Shown here piece by piece: positions 43,948 to 53,835 of a DNA stretch of 64,000 bases; position 1 is the first letter of the stretch, and each line of letters begins with the position of its first letter. Position numbers and translations under genes: made by a program. A model generated the notes under the pieces. The model worked only from the letters and a program-made list of their open reading frames with translations. It had not been told where the DNA came from and ran no database searches. Source of the stretch: Blastococcus sp. (GTDB lineage: Bacteria > Actinomycetota > Actinomycetes > Mycobacteriales > Geodermatophilaceae); the NCBI GenBank assembly GCA_025465355.1, contig JAODNN010000072.1, forward strand, positions 1 to 64,000, read 5' to 3'.

Positions 43948-44580
43948 TCAGTCCCCGGCGTGCTGTGCCACGGTCACCGAGGCGGGACGGAGCTGCCGCC
44001 CCGGAGCGCCGTAGCCCGGCCGGAGGACCTGCGCGACCGACCCCGGGGCCGTCCCGGTGGCGTCGCTGTCGACGACACCCACGACCTCGTGGCGAACCGG
44101 GTCGAACGGCACTCCGGCCGCATCCTCCCGGGTGTACCCCAGGCCCTCCACGACGGCGAGCGCCTGATCACGGAGGGAGCGGACCCCCTCGGCGATCGAC
44201 CGTGGGTCGGCGTCGACGTGCTCGAGGGCGCGGTCGATGGTGTCCAGCACGGGCAGGAAGGCCGTCGTCACCAGTTCTCGTTCGGCGCTCCTTTCCCGCC
44301 CGAGTTCCCGCGCGTAGCGCTTGCGCAGGTTGTCGAGGTCGGCGGCCGCGCGCCGCCAGCGGTCCTCGAACTCGGCGGCGTCGGATCGTTCTGCCGGCGG
44401 GGTCCCGGAGGAGCGGGCCGGCGTGCCTTGCGCGTCGGCCCCCTCCATACCGGTCCGCTCCTCCGTCGGCCCGCGCAACTCCGTCGATGTGCGCTCCTCC
44501 GTCGATGTGGCAGCCTCCTGCGGAGCGGTAGTGACCGAGGAAGGCTGACCGGGTGGCCTGTTCGCTCCGGGGTCGGTCAT
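43948..44580 (-). CDS. grpE: GrpE nucleotide exchange factor
   Basis: This 210-aa protein has a disordered acidic Thr/Glu-rich N-terminus (about 1-65, with STEERTSTELRGPTEERTG). The GrpE coiled coil follows (AAEFEDRWRRAAADLDNLRK, RYARELGRERSAERELVTTA) and then the beta-wing domain (GYTREDAAGVPFDPVRHEVV, VAQVLRPGYGAPGRQLRPAS). It releases ADP from DnaK. It lies eight bases after dnaK and three before the DnaJ gene, as in a classic chaperone operon. Confidence 0.93.
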   Translation of the reverse strand: MTDPGANRPPGQPSSVTTAPQEAATSTEERTSTELRGPTEERTGMEGADAQGTPARSSGTPPAERSDAAEFEDRWRRAAADLDNLRKRYARELGRERSAERELVTTAFLPVLDTIDRALEHVDADPRSIAEGVRSLRDQALAVVEGLGYTREDAAGVPFDPVRHEVVGVVDSDATGTAPGSVAQVLRPGYGAPGRQLRPASVTVAQHAGD

Positions 44581-44588
44581 GAGGCGCC

Positions 44589-46487
44589 TCAGCTCCGATC
44601 GAACTCGGCATCGATCACGTCGTCGTCGCCGCCCGTGGCGCCTCCGGCACCGGCACCGGCGCCGACCGACGCGTCAGCGGACCCACCGCCTCCGGCCGAC
44701 ACCGCGTTCAGGCCGGCCAGGACCTGTTGCAGCTCATCGGTCAGTTCCCGGACGCGGTCCGTGGGTGCCTGGTCGGCCACCGCCTGGCGAGCGTCGGCCA
44801 CGAGCATCTCCGCACGCGAGCGCTCGTGCGACGGCGCCGCGTCACCGAGCTCGTCGAGGCGTCGCTGTACCTGGTACGCGAGGCTGTCGAGCTGGTTGCG
44901 CGCGTCGACCTCCTCGCGCAGCTGCTGGTCGGACGACCTGTTCTGCTCGGCCTCCCGCACCATCCGCTCGACGTCGGATTGGTCCAGGTTGGTGCTCTCG
45001 GAGATGGTGATCCCCTGTTCGGCGCCGGTGTCCTTGTCCCGCGCGGTGACGTTGAGGATCCCGTTGGCATCGATGTCGGTGATCACCTCGATCTGCGGCT
45101 CCCCACGTGGCGCCGGCCGGATGTTGGTGAGCTGGAAACGGCCGAGCACCCGGTTGTCGGCGGCGCGCTCGCGCTCGCCCTGCAACACGACCACGTCGAC
45201 GGCGGGCTGGTTGTCCGCCGCGGTCGAGAACGTCTCGCTGCGCCGGACCGGGATGGTCGTGTTGCGTTCGACGATCCTGGTCATCAGCCCACCCTGGGTC
45301 TCCACCCCCAGGGACAGCGGCGTCACGTCCAGCAGCAGCACGTCGGACACATCGCCCTTGAGCACCCCGGCCTGGATCGCCGCCCCGACGGCGACGACCT
45401 CGTCGGGGTTGACGGTCATGTTCGGGTCCTTGCCGCCGGTGAGCCGGCGGACCAGGGCCTGCACTGCCGGGATCCGGGTCGATCCGCCGACCAGGATGAC
45501 CTCGTCGATGTCGTCGGGCCCCACCTTGGCGTCCGACATCGCCTGCCGGACCGGTCCCATCGTGCGCTCGACGAGATCGGCGGTGAGCTGCTCGAACGTC
45601 GAGCGCATCAGCGTCATCGTGAGGTGCTTGGGCCCGCTCGCGTCCGCGGTGATGAACGGCAGGTTGACCTGGGTCTGGGTCACCGAGCTCAGCTCGATCT
45701 TCGCCCTCTCGGCGGCCTCGTAGAGCCGCTGCAACGCCTGCGGGTCGTTCCTCAGGTCGATGCCGTTCTCCTTCTGGAACTGCTCGGCCAGATGGTCGAC
45801 GATCCGCCGGTCGAAGTCGTCCCCGCCGAGGTGGGTGTCACCCGCGGTGGCGCGCACCTCCACGACGCCGTCCCCCACGTCGAGCACGCTGACGTCGAAC
45901 GTGCCGCCGCCGAGGTCGAACACCAGCACCGTCTCGTGCTGGCGCTTGTCCAGCCCGTAGGCCAGGGCCGCGGCCGTCGGCTCGTTGATGATCCGCAGGA
46001 CCTCGAGGCCGGCGATCTTCCCGGCGTCCCTGGTGGCGGTCCGCTGGGCGTCGTTGAAGTACGCCGGAACGGTGATCACCGCCTCCGTGACCCGCTCCCC
46101 CAGGTTGCGCCCCGCATCATCGGCGAGCTTCCGCAGGATCAGCGCGGAGATCTCCTCCGGCGCGTACAGCTTGTCCCGCACCTTGATCCGAGCGTTCCCG
46201 TGCTCGTCGGGGACCACGTCATAGGTGACCTGCTTCGCCTCCTCCTCGACCTCCTCGAAGCGGCGGCCGATGAAGCGCTTGACCGAGTAGATCGTTCCCT
46301 TGGGATTGAGGATGGCCTGCCGTCGGGCCAGCTGGCCGACCAGCCGCTCACCGGTTTCGAGGAACGCCACCACCGACGGCGTCGTCCGCGATCCCTCCGC
46401 ATTGGGGATGACGCTCGCCTCCCCGCCCTCCCAGGCAGCGATGACCGAGTTCGTGGTCCCGAGGTCGATACCTGCCGCGCGGGCCAT
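44589..46487 (-). CDS. dnaK: DnaK (Hsp70) chaperone
   Basis: This 632-aa Hsp70 opens [19 protein letters not shown]. The ATPase domain has [56 protein letters not shown] and [39 protein letters not shown] begins the substrate domain. The C-terminal lid ends in a Gly/Asp-rich tail, [12 protein letters not shown]. Start: the ATG at 46487 overlaps the previous stop (TGATG); a GTG three bases earlier is also open. The housekeeping dnaK of actinobacteria is normally linked to hspR, which is not seen here, so this may be a second, stress-dedicated copy. Confidence 0.95.
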   Translation of the reverse strand: MARAAGIDLGTTNSVIAAWEGGEASVIPNAEGSRTTPSVVAFLETGERLVGQLARRQAILNPKGTIYSVKRFIGRRFEEVEEEAKQVTYDVVPDEHGNARIKVRDKLYAPEEISALILRKLADDAGRNLGERVTEAVITVPAYFNDAQRTATRDAGKIAGLEVLRIINEPTAAALAYGLDKRQHETVLVFDLGGGTFDVSVLDVGDGVVEVRATAGDTHLGGDDFDRRIVDHLAEQFQKENGIDLRNDPQALQRLYEAAERAKIELSSVTQTQVNLPFITADASGPKHLTMTLMRSTFEQLTADLVERTMGPVRQAMSDAKVGPDDIDEVILVGGSTRIPAVQALVRRLTGGKDPNMTVNPDEVVAVGAAIQAGVLKGDVSDVLLLDVTPLSLGVETQGGLMTRIVERNTTIPVRRSETFSTAADNQPAVDVVVLQGERERAADNRVLGRFQLTNIRPAPRGEPQIEVITDIDANGILNVTARDKDTGAEQGITISESTNLDQSDVERMVREAEQNRSSDQQLREEVDARNQLDSLAYQVQRRLDELGDAAPSHERSRAEMLVADARQAVADQAPTDRVRELTDELQQVLAGLNAVSAGGGGSADASVGAGAGAGGATGGDDDVIDAEFDRS

Positions 46488-47008
46488 CACGCCGCCGATC
46501 CGAGCAGCCGGGCGGCCTCGTCGGCCAACTCGTCGTCGACGACGATCTCGTAGCGCGTCGGCCGGGTCACGGTCACGGAGGAGAAGTCGCGCCGGCCACG
46601 TTGCATCGCGTAGACGATCAGCCCGATGACCGCTCCCACGATCGCGCCGATGATGAGGCCGTAGAAGGCGAGGAGCAGGCCCGAGATCAATGGGTGCGAC
46701 CAGTTGAACAGGCCGAAGATCCAGCCGATGAGGGCCCCGGGTATCGCCCCGCTCACCGCCCCCTGCCAGGCCGCCCGGCCGTAGCTCACCTTGCCCGTGA
46801 CCTGCTCGACGACCTGAAGATCCTGCCCGATGATGGCGACCCGCTCGACCGGGAAGTTCAGGTCGGCGAGGCGGTCGACGACCCGCTCGGCCTCCGCGTA
46901 GCTGGAGAACGAGGCGACGGTCCGCCGGGGCGACCGGGTCGGGCCGGCGGGACTACCGGGCGACCACGTGCCGGCCGGAGCTCCCGTGTTCCCCTGAGGT
47001 GTGGTCAC
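46487..47008 (-). CDS. YflT-like general stress membrane protein
   Basis: A 173-aa protein with a YflT-type N-terminal domain ([40 protein letters not shown]). Two glycine-rich membrane segments follow ([17 protein letters not shown] and [20 protein letters not shown], a Gly-zipper pattern), then a basic loop and a C-terminal [18 protein letters not shown]. Homologues in Bacillus and actinobacteria are induced by heat or general stress. It sits between hsp20 and dnaK with overlaps on both sides, so it belongs to the chaperone response at the membrane. Confidence 0.84.
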   Translation of the reverse strand: MTTPQGNTGAPAGTWSPGSPAGPTRSPRRTVASFSSYAEAERVVDRLADLNFPVERVAIIGQDLQVVEQVTGKVSYGRAAWQGAVSGAIPGALIGWIFGLFNWSHPLISGLLLAFYGLIIGAIVGAVIGLIVYAMQRGRRDFSSVTVTRPTRYEIVVDDELADEAARLLGSAA

Positions 47009-47556
47009 TGTGATCCTCCGGATCGGACGGTGGACGGCTGGTCGGCCGCCGAAGCGGTGTCCGGCTGGGACCCGGCGTCCGGCTGGGACCCGGCGTCCGG
47101 CTGGGAACCGGTGGAGCCGGCACCCTGGTCCACGTCGGAGCTGGTGATGTTGGGGGCAGAGCCGAGCGACACCCGGCGCGGCTTGCTCTTCTCGCTGACC
47201 GGGATGGTCAGGGTGAGGACGCCGTCACTCGTGTCGGCCGTCATGCGGTCCGGGTCCAGGTTGTCCCCGAGGAACAGCTGGCGGGTGAACTCGCCGTAGA
47301 GCCGCTCGTCGATGATCACCTCGTCGCCCTCCTGGCGGGCGGGCTCGCGGCGGACCCGCACGCTCACGACATTGCGCTCGACGGTCAGGTCGATGTCGTC
47401 GCGCGCGACTCCCGGAATGTCCAGGTGCACCAGCAGCTCGTCACCGCGTCGCAGCGCCTCCATCGGCAGGGTGCGTACGGCACGCGCCCCGGCGGACAGC
47501 GTCTGTTCGGCCAGCCTGTCCAGTTCCCGGAAGGGATCGAATCGCATGAGAGTCAT
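47005..47556 (-). CDS. Hsp20 family small heat-shock protein
   Basis: This is a 183-aa protein from the ATG at 47556, behind a strong GGAGGAAG site. The alpha-crystallin domain runs from about 30 to 130: LLVHLDIPGVARDDIDLTVE, RNVVSVRVRREPARQE, GEFTRQLFLGDNLDPDRMTA and DGVLTLTIPVSEKSKPRRV. The C-terminal 50 residues are unusual: three 6-residue SQPDAG-type repeats encoded by an 18-bp DNA repeat. It holds unfolding proteins for DnaK and ClpB. It is the first gene of the eleven-gene operon and divergent from the glycosyltransferase. I see no clear HAIR or CIRCE element upstream. Confidence 0.93.
   Translation of the reverse strand: MTLMRFDPFRELDRLAEQTLSAGARAVRTLPMEALRRGDELLVHLDIPGVARDDIDLTVERNVVSVRVRREPARQEGDEVIIDERLYGEFTRQLFLGDNLDPDRMTADTSDGVLTLTIPVSEKSKPRRVSLGSAPNITSSDVDQGAGSTGSQPDAGSQPDAGSQPDTASAADQPSTVRSGGSQ
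47059..47112. repeat. 18-bp in-frame tandem repeat in hsp20 (SQPDAG units)
   Basis: GTCCGGCTGGGACCCGGC occurs at 47059 and 47077, with a third diverged copy at 47095. It lengthens the protein C-terminus and may vary in copy number. Confidence 0.88.
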
Positions 47557-47816
47557 GGGCTTCCTCCAGCCGTATCGGGTGGCCGCGGCACAGATCGACC
47601 GTCGCAAGCGGCTGCCCGCGGCGCATCGATCCGCTGGATGCAACCGCGCCCGCCACGTTCGCCCTGCCAGGCCGACCTGGGTGTCGCCGCGGTCGGACGG
47701 CGGATCCCGGAATGGGTTGCTCTGCCGATGCAGGCCGGCGAGCCCGTCGACTGTCATGGCAGTCAGCCAGCTCCCGTCAGCGGCGTGCTCGTCGCGCTCT
47801 TCCCCGAGGACGTGTC
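47557..47816. promoter_or_regulatory. divergent intergenic region, stress operon / glycosyltransferase
   Basis: These 260 bases must hold the promoter of the stress operon (leftward) and probably that of the glycosyltransferase (rightward). I searched by eye for HspR (HAIR), CIRCE and SigH/SigR-type GGAAT...GTT signals and found no convincing match. Confidence 0.55.
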
Positions 47817-49079
47817 ATGCGCATCGGTCTGATCGCTCCCCCGTGGCTGCCCGTGCCACCCCCCGCATACGGCGGCACGGAGGCAGTGGTGGACCGGCTG
47901 GCCCGAGGACTGGTCCGGGCCGGGCACGAGGTTCTCCTGAGTGCGGCGGCCAACAGCGCCTGCCCGGTGCCGCTCGTCAGCGGCACGGACGAGGCGCCCG
48001 ACGGGACCCCGGTGTTCGGCGACACCGTCGTCGAGCTCCGCCACGTCATCACCAGCTACGCCGCGATGGGCCAGGGCGAGGTCGACCTGATCCACGACCA
48101 CACGCTGGCCGGGCCGCTGTACCGCCGCGCGCATCCGGCCACACCCGTGGTCACCACGAACCACGGTCCGTTCGACGCGGCGCGGACGCCGATCCTCCAG
48201 GCGATGCAGGGGGTGGCCGTGCTCGCGATCTCCCACCACCAGGCGTCGACGGCCCTGGACGTGCCCGTGGTCGGCGTCATCCATCACGGCATCGAGGTCC
48301 GGGACGTACCGGAGGGCCGCGGGAACGGCGGGTACGCGAGCTTCCTCGGCCGGATGAGCCCAGAGAAGGGCGCCCGTGAGGCGGCGCTCATCGCGCGGGC
48401 GGCCGGGGTTCCGCTCCGGATGGCTGCCAAGATCCGGGAGCCGGCCGAGCGGGACTACTTCGAGAGCGCCGTGAAGCCGATGCTCTGCTCGGACGTGGAG
48501 TACGTCGGTGAGCTGGGCCCCCACGACAAGCTGGAGCTGCTCGGGTCCTCCTTCGCGCTGCTCAACCCCATGCAGTGGCACGAGCCCTTCGGCCTGGTGA
48601 TGATCGAGGCCCTGGCCACCGGCACCCCGGTGGTCGCGACCCCGGCCGGATCGGCCCCCGAGATCGTGGATGACGGCACGACCGGCTATCTGCGGAACGG
48701 GTGCCCGGCTCTGGCTGCTGCGTTGCCGGCCGCCGCGGACCTCGATCGGACGGTGTGCCGCGCGGTCGCCCTCCGGCGGTTCAGTGCCGAGCGGATGGTG
48801 GCCGACCACGTCCGGGTCTACGCGGACCTGCTCGCCGGCCGGACGGTCGCCCTGTCCGGGAGCCCCGGCGGATCCCACCGGGACGGCGCCGGCTCAGCCC
48901 CGCGGATGCCGGCAGCGAGGGTGATGACGCCGGAGACCGCTGCCGTGTCCGCCAGGTCCCCGATCCGGAACCTGCACGGCCAGCCCTCCCCGGCGGTGTC
49001 CAGGACGTCCTCGGGGCCATCGCCGCGCGGCATCGGCGTGCGGTCGGTGCGGGATACCGGGTCCACCGGTCCGCGGTAG
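47817..49079 (+). CDS. glycosyltransferase family 4 protein
   Basis: A 420-aa protein from the ATG at 47817, behind GAGGA. The GT4/GT-B pattern is clear: an N-terminal Rossmann domain (RIGLIAPPWLPVPPPAYGGT, the GGxE-like sugar-acceptor motif) and a C-terminal donor-binding domain with EPFGLVMIEALATGTPVVAT and PAGSAPEIVDDGTTGYL. It transfers a sugar from a nucleotide donor, perhaps a mannosyl or glucosyl group. The last 50 residues are low-complexity. No other sugar gene is nearby, so the acceptor is unknown. Confidence 0.88.
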   Translation: MRIGLIAPPWLPVPPPAYGGTEAVVDRLARGLVRAGHEVLLSAAANSACPVPLVSGTDEAPDGTPVFGDTVVELRHVITSYAAMGQGEVDLIHDHTLAGPLYRRAHPATPVVTTNHGPFDAARTPILQAMQGVAVLAISHHQASTALDVPVVGVIHHGIEVRDVPEGRGNGGYASFLGRMSPEKGAREAALIARAAGVPLRMAAKIREPAERDYFESAVKPMLCSDVEYVGELGPHDKLELLGSSFALLNPMQWHEPFGLVMIEALATGTPVVATPAGSAPEIVDDGTTGYLRNGCPALAAALPAAADLDRTVCRAVALRRFSAERMVADHVRVYADLLAGRTVALSGSPGGSHRDGAGSAPRMPAARVMTPETAAVSARSPIRNLHGQPSPAVSRTSSGPSPRGIGVRSVRDTGSTGPR

Positions 49080-49117
49080 GGCCGGCGGAACTCCCACGGC
49101 GGCCGGGCGGCGTCCTC

Positions 49118-50074
49118 CTACGCAGGCGACCGTGTCCGGCGGCCGGCCGGGCCGATCATGGCGGTCGGGTCGCGGACCGCGGTCAGCAGGAAATCCACGA
49201 CCGCGCGAAGGGACGGGCCGGCCGGCGCCCTCCAGACGACCTCGAGGTCGATCTCCAGGGGGTCGTTCAGGGGCCGGACCTCGACCCCCGGGATGCCCAG
49301 GGCTTCGGATACGCCCAGGATCGCGGGGGCGACACCGCCGCCACCTGCGACCGCTCTGAGCATCGCCTCGGGGGCATTGAGCAGATCCGGCTCGATGACG
49401 ACCTGACCGTGCTCCGAGCCCGCCGGCAGCAGGTGGTCGATGGCGCGGTCCCAGATCCCCGCGAACGGGGCCCGAGGGAACATGATCACGGTCTCGTCGC
49501 GCAACGAGGCGACCGTGACTGTCGGCTCGGCCGTCAGTGGATGGCCCTGCGGGAGGACCACCCCGAAGGGCACCGCACCGAGGACGACGCCCTCGAGATC
49601 CCGTTGGTCGGGGGGACGGCACCAGACGATGGCCGCGTCGGCCCGCGCCTGTCGCACCGCCTCGATGGCGTCGTCCCCTGGGCTGGAGGCCACCGAGACC
49701 TCCACCCCCGGGATCCCCAGAGCGGCGGCATGCAGCGGGCCGTCGAGCACGAAGTCGGCCATGTTGCAGACCCGAAGACTCAGGGAGTCCCGGCGGCCGG
49801 CGTCCGCGGCCCGAACCTCGTCTCGCGCACGGTCGGCCTCGGCCAGGATCACCCGGGCCCGGATCATGAGCGCCTCACCGGCAGGTGTGAGCTCGACCCT
49901 CTGCGGGGTCCGCTCGAACAACGTGACCCGCAGTTCGCGCTCCAGCGCCTGGATCTGCTGGGACAGGGAGGGCGGCGCGATGTGCAGCCGCTCGGCGGCA
50001 CGGGCGAAGCGCCGCTCTTCAGCCACCGTGAGGAAGTACCTGAGCTGGCGCAGCTCCACGAGCAAGTAGCCCAC
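49118..50074 (-). CDS. LysR-family transcriptional regulator
   Basis: This 318-aa LysR protein opens MGYLLVELRQLRYFLTVAEE; the GTG before ELRQL is an alternative start. RRFARAAERLHIAPPSLSQQ and IQALERELRVTLFERTPQRV form the winged helix. The effector-binding domain reads DSLSLRVCNMADFVLDGPLH, DLEGVVLGAVPFGVVLPQGH and EVVWRAPAGPSLRAVVDFL. It has no divergent target. The glutamine amidotransferase lies upstream on the same strand after 64 bases, so regulation of that gene is possible but unproven. Confidence 0.9.
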   Translation of the reverse strand: MGYLLVELRQLRYFLTVAEERRFARAAERLHIAPPSLSQQIQALERELRVTLFERTPQRVELTPAGEALMIRARVILAEADRARDEVRAADAGRRDSLSLRVCNMADFVLDGPLHAAALGIPGVEVSVASSPGDDAIEAVRQARADAAIVWCRPPDQRDLEGVVLGAVPFGVVLPQGHPLTAEPTVTVASLRDETVIMFPRAPFAGIWDRAIDHLLPAGSEHGQVVIEPDLLNAPEAMLRAVAGGGGVAPAILGVSEALGIPGVEVRPLNDPLEIDLEVVWRAPAGPSLRAVVDFLLTAVRDPTAMIGPAGRRTRSPA

Positions 50075-50138
50075 GGGACGCCCCCGGGCGCCAGATGCCG
50101 ACGGCCCGACGCGATCGCGCGTACCGGCCCGCGTGTGG

Positions 50139-50867
50139 TCAGCCGTAGCGGGCGACGAAGGTGGCCAGCATGCGGCCGGGTTCGGTCACTACCGCCGGGG
50201 TGAGCCGGGCGACGAGCTCCCCGAGTTCCTCGGGCGGGAAGTAGCCGGCGTCCTGGTACACGTGGACCCGCGTCAGGATCCCCGGTACGTCCAGCTCGGG
50301 GTGGAACTGCGTCGCGTACAGGTTGTTCTTGACCCGGAACATCTGTACCGGGCACGCCGCCGAGCTCGCGAGCAGCACCGCCGTCGGGGGCAGCACGCGA
50401 CAGGCCTCCTTGTGCCCCACGAATGCATCGAACTCGTCGGGCATGCCGGCCAGGAGCGGGTCCGCGGAGCCTTCAGCGGTGAGCCGGATCCGGGCCGGTG
50501 CGATCGGCTCCGCGTACGTGCGGTCGATGATGCCGCCCTGGTGCACACCCAGTGTTCCCACGCCGTAGCAGGCACCGAAGAAAGGGAAGTCCCGTTCGAC
50601 GATCTCGTCGAGCAGCGCGCCCAGCTCGCGCTCCACCCGGCGCTGAACGGCGGACTTGATCTCCGGCGGGTCGCTGGAGTTGAACGGGCCCCCGCCCACG
50701 AATACCCCGGAGTAGTGGTCCAGGACGAGGTCGGGCAGCGGCGCGGCCTCCATGCGGACGCGCCGGAGCTGCTCGGCGGCCAGGCCGGTGCAGCTCAGGA
50801 AGGCGGCGTACTCCTCGTCCGCGGCCAGGTCCTCGGCGCGTGAGGACAGCAACAGGAAGGGCCGCAC
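50139..50867 (-). CDS. class I glutamine amidotransferase domain protein
   Basis: This 242-aa protein has the class I GATase triad: nucleophile Cys in FFGACYGVGTLG (about residue 99) and His-Glu in QFHPELD (about 200). MRPFLLLSSRAEDLAADEEY and YSGVFVGGGPFNSSDPPEIK are typical of the stand-alone GMP-synthase-like amidotransferases of actinobacteria. They release ammonia from glutamine, or hydrolyse gamma-glutamyl compounds in related families such as PuuD. The synthetase partner is not in the window. It fits the nitrogen theme of the region. Confidence 0.87.
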   Translation of the reverse strand: MRPFLLLSSRAEDLAADEEYAAFLSCTGLAAEQLRRVRMEAAPLPDLVLDHYSGVFVGGGPFNSSDPPEIKSAVQRRVERELGALLDEIVERDFPFFGACYGVGTLGVHQGGIIDRTYAEPIAPARIRLTAEGSADPLLAGMPDEFDAFVGHKEACRVLPPTAVLLASSAACPVQMFRVKNNLYATQFHPELDVPGILTRVHVYQDAGYFPPEELGELVARLTPAVVTEPGRMLATFVARYG

Positions 50868-50955
50868 GCGCGGATCCTAGGCGTCCGCCGTTCCGCGACC
50901 GTGCGCTCGTTGTTTCCTCCCGACCCCCGGCGCACACTCGCGACCCGCCGGTCGG

Positions 50956-52080
50956 TCAGCCCCAGACCTCCTCGGCGGTCTCCACGATGAGCGCCAGCTT
51001 CGCGATCTGCTCGTCGCGGGTGAGCGCGTTGCCTTCGACCGTGGAGGAGAAGCCGCACTGCCCGGACAGGGCCAGCTGCTCGAGCGGCACGAACGTCGAG
51101 GCCTCCTCGATCCGCCGCTTCAGGTCTTCCTTGTCCTCCAGCTGCGGCCGCTTGGTCGTCACCAGGCCCAGGACCACCCGCTTGCCCGGGGGGACGAAAC
51201 GCAGCGGCTCGAATCCACCGGACCGGGCGTCGTCGTACTCGAGGAAGAACCCGTCGACGTCCAACCCGCCGAACAGCGCCTCGGCGACGAAGTCGTACCC
51301 GCCCTCGGCCACCCACGAGGAGCGGAAGTTGCCGCGGCACATGTGCGTCGTCACCGTCAGCGAGTCCGGCCGCCCGGCCAGCGCCGCGTTGATCTGCCGG
51401 ATGTAGCGCTCGTGCTGATGCTCGGCGTCCCGGCCCTGGGCGGCCAGCTCGGCCCGCTGCGCCGGGTCGTTGAGATAGGCCAGGCTGGTGTCGTCGAGCT
51501 GCAGGTAGGTGCATCCCTGCGCGGCGATGCCCTGCACCTGCTGGGCGTACGCCGCCGACAGCGCCTCCCAGAACGCGTCCTCGTCCGGATAGACCGTCGG
51601 ATCGATCGCGGCCGCCCCGCCCCGGTAATGCACCATCGACGGCGAGGGGATCGTGAGCTTCGCGGTCTGCCCCTCCCCCACGACCGACTGCAGGTAGCCG
51701 AAGTCGGCGCCGAAGATCGGCTCGTCGATCGACAGCGGGCCATCGACATGCAGGCCGGCCGGCGTGAAGTCGAGCGTGCCGTCGGCGTTCTTGAAGTGGA
51801 CGACGATGTTCTCGTCGGTCACCTTGCTGATGCCGTCGATCGCGTAGATGAAGTCCATGTGCCACGACGCGCGGCGGAACTCCCCGTCGGTCGCCGTCCG
51901 CAGCCCGACGTCGGCCTGCATACGGACGACGTCGGCGATGGCCTCGTCCTCGATCGTCCGTAGCTCCGCGTCGTCGATCTCCCCGGCCGCATGGCGGGCG
52001 CGGGCGTCGAGCAGGGGTTTCGGTCGGAGCAGACTGCCGACGTGGTCGGCGCGGAACGGCGGTCCGGAGGCATCGGTCAT
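50956..52080 (-). CDS. cobalamin-independent methionine synthase-like methyltransferase
   Basis: A 374-aa protein from the ATG at 52080. FRADHVGSLLRPKPLLDARA starts the MetE C-terminal-type barrel. IDEPIFGADFGYLQSVV lies mid-protein. The zinc-binding residues are visible in TVTTHMCRGNFRSS (His, Cys) and LALSGQCGFSSTVEGNALTR (second Cys). Half the length of full MetE, it matches the YxjG/YxjH type, which uses unknown methyl donors to methylate homocysteine or related thiols. It is monocistronic. Confidence 0.88.
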   Translation of the reverse strand: MTDASGPPFRADHVGSLLRPKPLLDARARHAAGEIDDAELRTIEDEAIADVVRMQADVGLRTATDGEFRRASWHMDFIYAIDGISKVTDENIVVHFKNADGTLDFTPAGLHVDGPLSIDEPIFGADFGYLQSVVGEGQTAKLTIPSPSMVHYRGGAAAIDPTVYPDEDAFWEALSAAYAQQVQGIAAQGCTYLQLDDTSLAYLNDPAQRAELAAQGRDAEHQHERYIRQINAALAGRPDSLTVTTHMCRGNFRSSWVAEGGYDFVAEALFGGLDVDGFFLEYDDARSGGFEPLRFVPPGKRVVLGLVTTKRPQLEDKEDLKRRIEEASTFVPLEQLALSGQCGFSSTVEGNALTRDEQIAKLALIVETAEEVWG

Positions 52081-52166
52081 GCCGGGAGCATGCTCCACGG
52101 TCCCGACCGCCGCAGCCCCGATCAGCCGGGACGGGCCGGCTCCTTCTCGATGGGCAGGCGGGACTC

Positions 52167-53705
52167 TCAGGCCTTCGCCTGCGCGGACGCGCGGGCGGGA
52201 TTGCCCTGTTCGGCCGCCTTGGGGTCCTTCTCGGAGGCCTTGGCCCGGACGCCCTGCTCGATGCGGTCGCCGAGGTCCTTGTCCACGTTGCGCCAGTACT
52301 CGAAGGCGCGCACCAGCACCGGCTCGGTCACCCCGTTGAGCAGGTGGCCGACGACGTTGTTCACCAGCCGGCCCCGAGCGGCGTCGTCGAGCACCTCGCG
52401 GACCTGGGTGCCGGCCTGGCCCCAGTCGTCGTCCTCGGCGTGCTGCACGTACGGCGAGCGCGTGATCTCCCCGGCGGTGTACCAGCCCGCGGGCTCGCTG
52501 TACCGGGGGTCTGCCCGGGGGCCACCCTTGGAGTTCGGCGCGTATACCGGGTCCGACACCTTCTCGTACCGCATGGCGCCGTCCTTGCTGTAGCTGTGGA
52601 CCGGCACCCGCGGCGCGTTGCTCGGCAACTGCTGGTAGTTCACTCCGATGCGTGCCCGGTGCGCGTCGGCATAGGAGAACAGGCGCGCCAGCAGCATGCG
52701 GTCCGGGCTCGGCCCGATGCCGGGCACGAGGTTGTTGGGCTGGAACGCCGCCTGCTCGATCTCGGTGTGGAAGTCGGTCGGGTTGCGGTCCAGCGTCATG
52801 CGCCCGACGTCGATCAGCGGGTAGTCGCCGTGCGGCCAGACCTTGGTGAGGTCGAAGGGGTTGAAGCGATAGTTCTCGGCGTCCTCGAACGGCATGATCT
52901 GCATCTTGAGCGTCCAGCTGGGGTGGTCGCCCGCGGCGATGTGCTCGAAGAGGTCCCGCTGGTGGTAGTCGGTGTCCATGGAGGCCATCTGGTCGGCCTC
53001 GTCCTGGGTGAAGAACTCGATGCCCTGGTCGGTCTTGAAGTGGTATTTCACCCAGAACTTCGCACCCTTCGCGTTGATCCACATGTAGGTGTGGCTGGAA
53101 TAGCCGTTCATGTGCCGCCAGGTGCGCGGGATTCCCCGATCACCCATCAGCCAGGTCACCTGGTGGGCGCTCTCCGGCGAGAGCGTCCAGAAGTCCCACT
53201 GCATGTCGTGGTCGCGGAGGTTGTTGTCGGCGCGCCGCTTCTGACTGCGGATGAAGTGCTGGAACTTCAGCGGGTCCTTGATGAAGAAGACGGGCGTGTT
53301 GTTGCCGACCATGTCGTAGTTGCCGTCGGTCGTATAGAGCTTCAGCGCGAATCCCCGGGGATCGCGCCACGTGTCGGGGCTGCCCCGCTCCCCCGCCACC
53401 GTGGAGAACCGGATCATCAACTCGGTCGTGCTGCCCGGCTGGAAGACGGCGGCCTTCGTGTAGGCGCTGACGTCGTTGGTCACCTCGAACCGCCCGAAGG
53501 CGCCACTGCCCTTGGCGTGCGGCTGGCGCTCCGGGATGCGCTCGCGGTTGAACTGCGCCATCTGCTCGACGAGGTAGTGGTCGTGCATCAGGACCGGGCC
53601 GTCGGGACCGACGGTGAGCGAGTGCTCGTCGCTCTCGACCGGGATCCCGGCATCGGTCGTCGTCGGCGGGGGCTGGGTGGTCGGCGGGAGCTGGGTATCG
53701 GTCAC
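52167..53705 (-). CDS. haem catalase (clade 3-type, small subunit)
   Basis: This 512-aa cytoplasmic enzyme splits hydrogen peroxide. The conserved catalytic His lies in [17 protein letters not shown] (about residue 63), the Asn in [20 protein letters not shown] and the haem-ligand Tyr in [40 protein letters not shown] is another family mark. The N-terminus is Pro/Thr-rich, and the C-terminus is Ala/Lys-rich. The length is typical of small-subunit catalases. It precedes the DUF2267 copy 2 gene in a stress-defence neighbourhood. Confidence 0.95.
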   Translation of the reverse strand: MTDTQLPPTTQPPPTTTDAGIPVESDEHSLTVGPDGPVLMHDHYLVEQMAQFNRERIPERQPHAKGSGAFGRFEVTNDVSAYTKAAVFQPGSTTELMIRFSTVAGERGSPDTWRDPRGFALKLYTTDGNYDMVGNNTPVFFIKDPLKFQHFIRSQKRRADNNLRDHDMQWDFWTLSPESAHQVTWLMGDRGIPRTWRHMNGYSSHTYMWINAKGAKFWVKYHFKTDQGIEFFTQDEADQMASMDTDYHQRDLFEHIAAGDHPSWTLKMQIMPFEDAENYRFNPFDLTKVWPHGDYPLIDVGRMTLDRNPTDFHTEIEQAAFQPNNLVPGIGPSPDRMLLARLFSYADAHRARIGVNYQQLPSNAPRVPVHSYSKDGAMRYEKVSDPVYAPNSKGGPRADPRYSEPAGWYTAGEITRSPYVQHAEDDDWGQAGTQVREVLDDAARGRLVNNVVGHLLNGVTEPVLVRAFEYWRNVDKDLGDRIEQGVRAKASEKDPKAAEQGNPARASAQAKA

Positions 53706-53835
53706 CGGCGTGTCTCCTGGCTACGAGAGGAGCGTGCTCGACCCGTTCCACGATGGTCCCTCACCGCTCCCACCGTCCAGTCGTCGAACGACCCATTCCA
53801 CGTTCCTCCTGAGGGTCAGCGCGAGACACGTCCGC

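Noticed and set aside
42727-45723. 998-codon + strand frame over dnaK, grpE and dnaJ
   Set aside because: It is a mirror of known chaperone genes, with low-complexity sequence and no conserved motif.
47557-47816. HAIR, CIRCE or SigH/SigR promoter for the stress operon
   Set aside because: Partial matches such as GGAAT at about 47708 lack the second element at the right spacing or strand.
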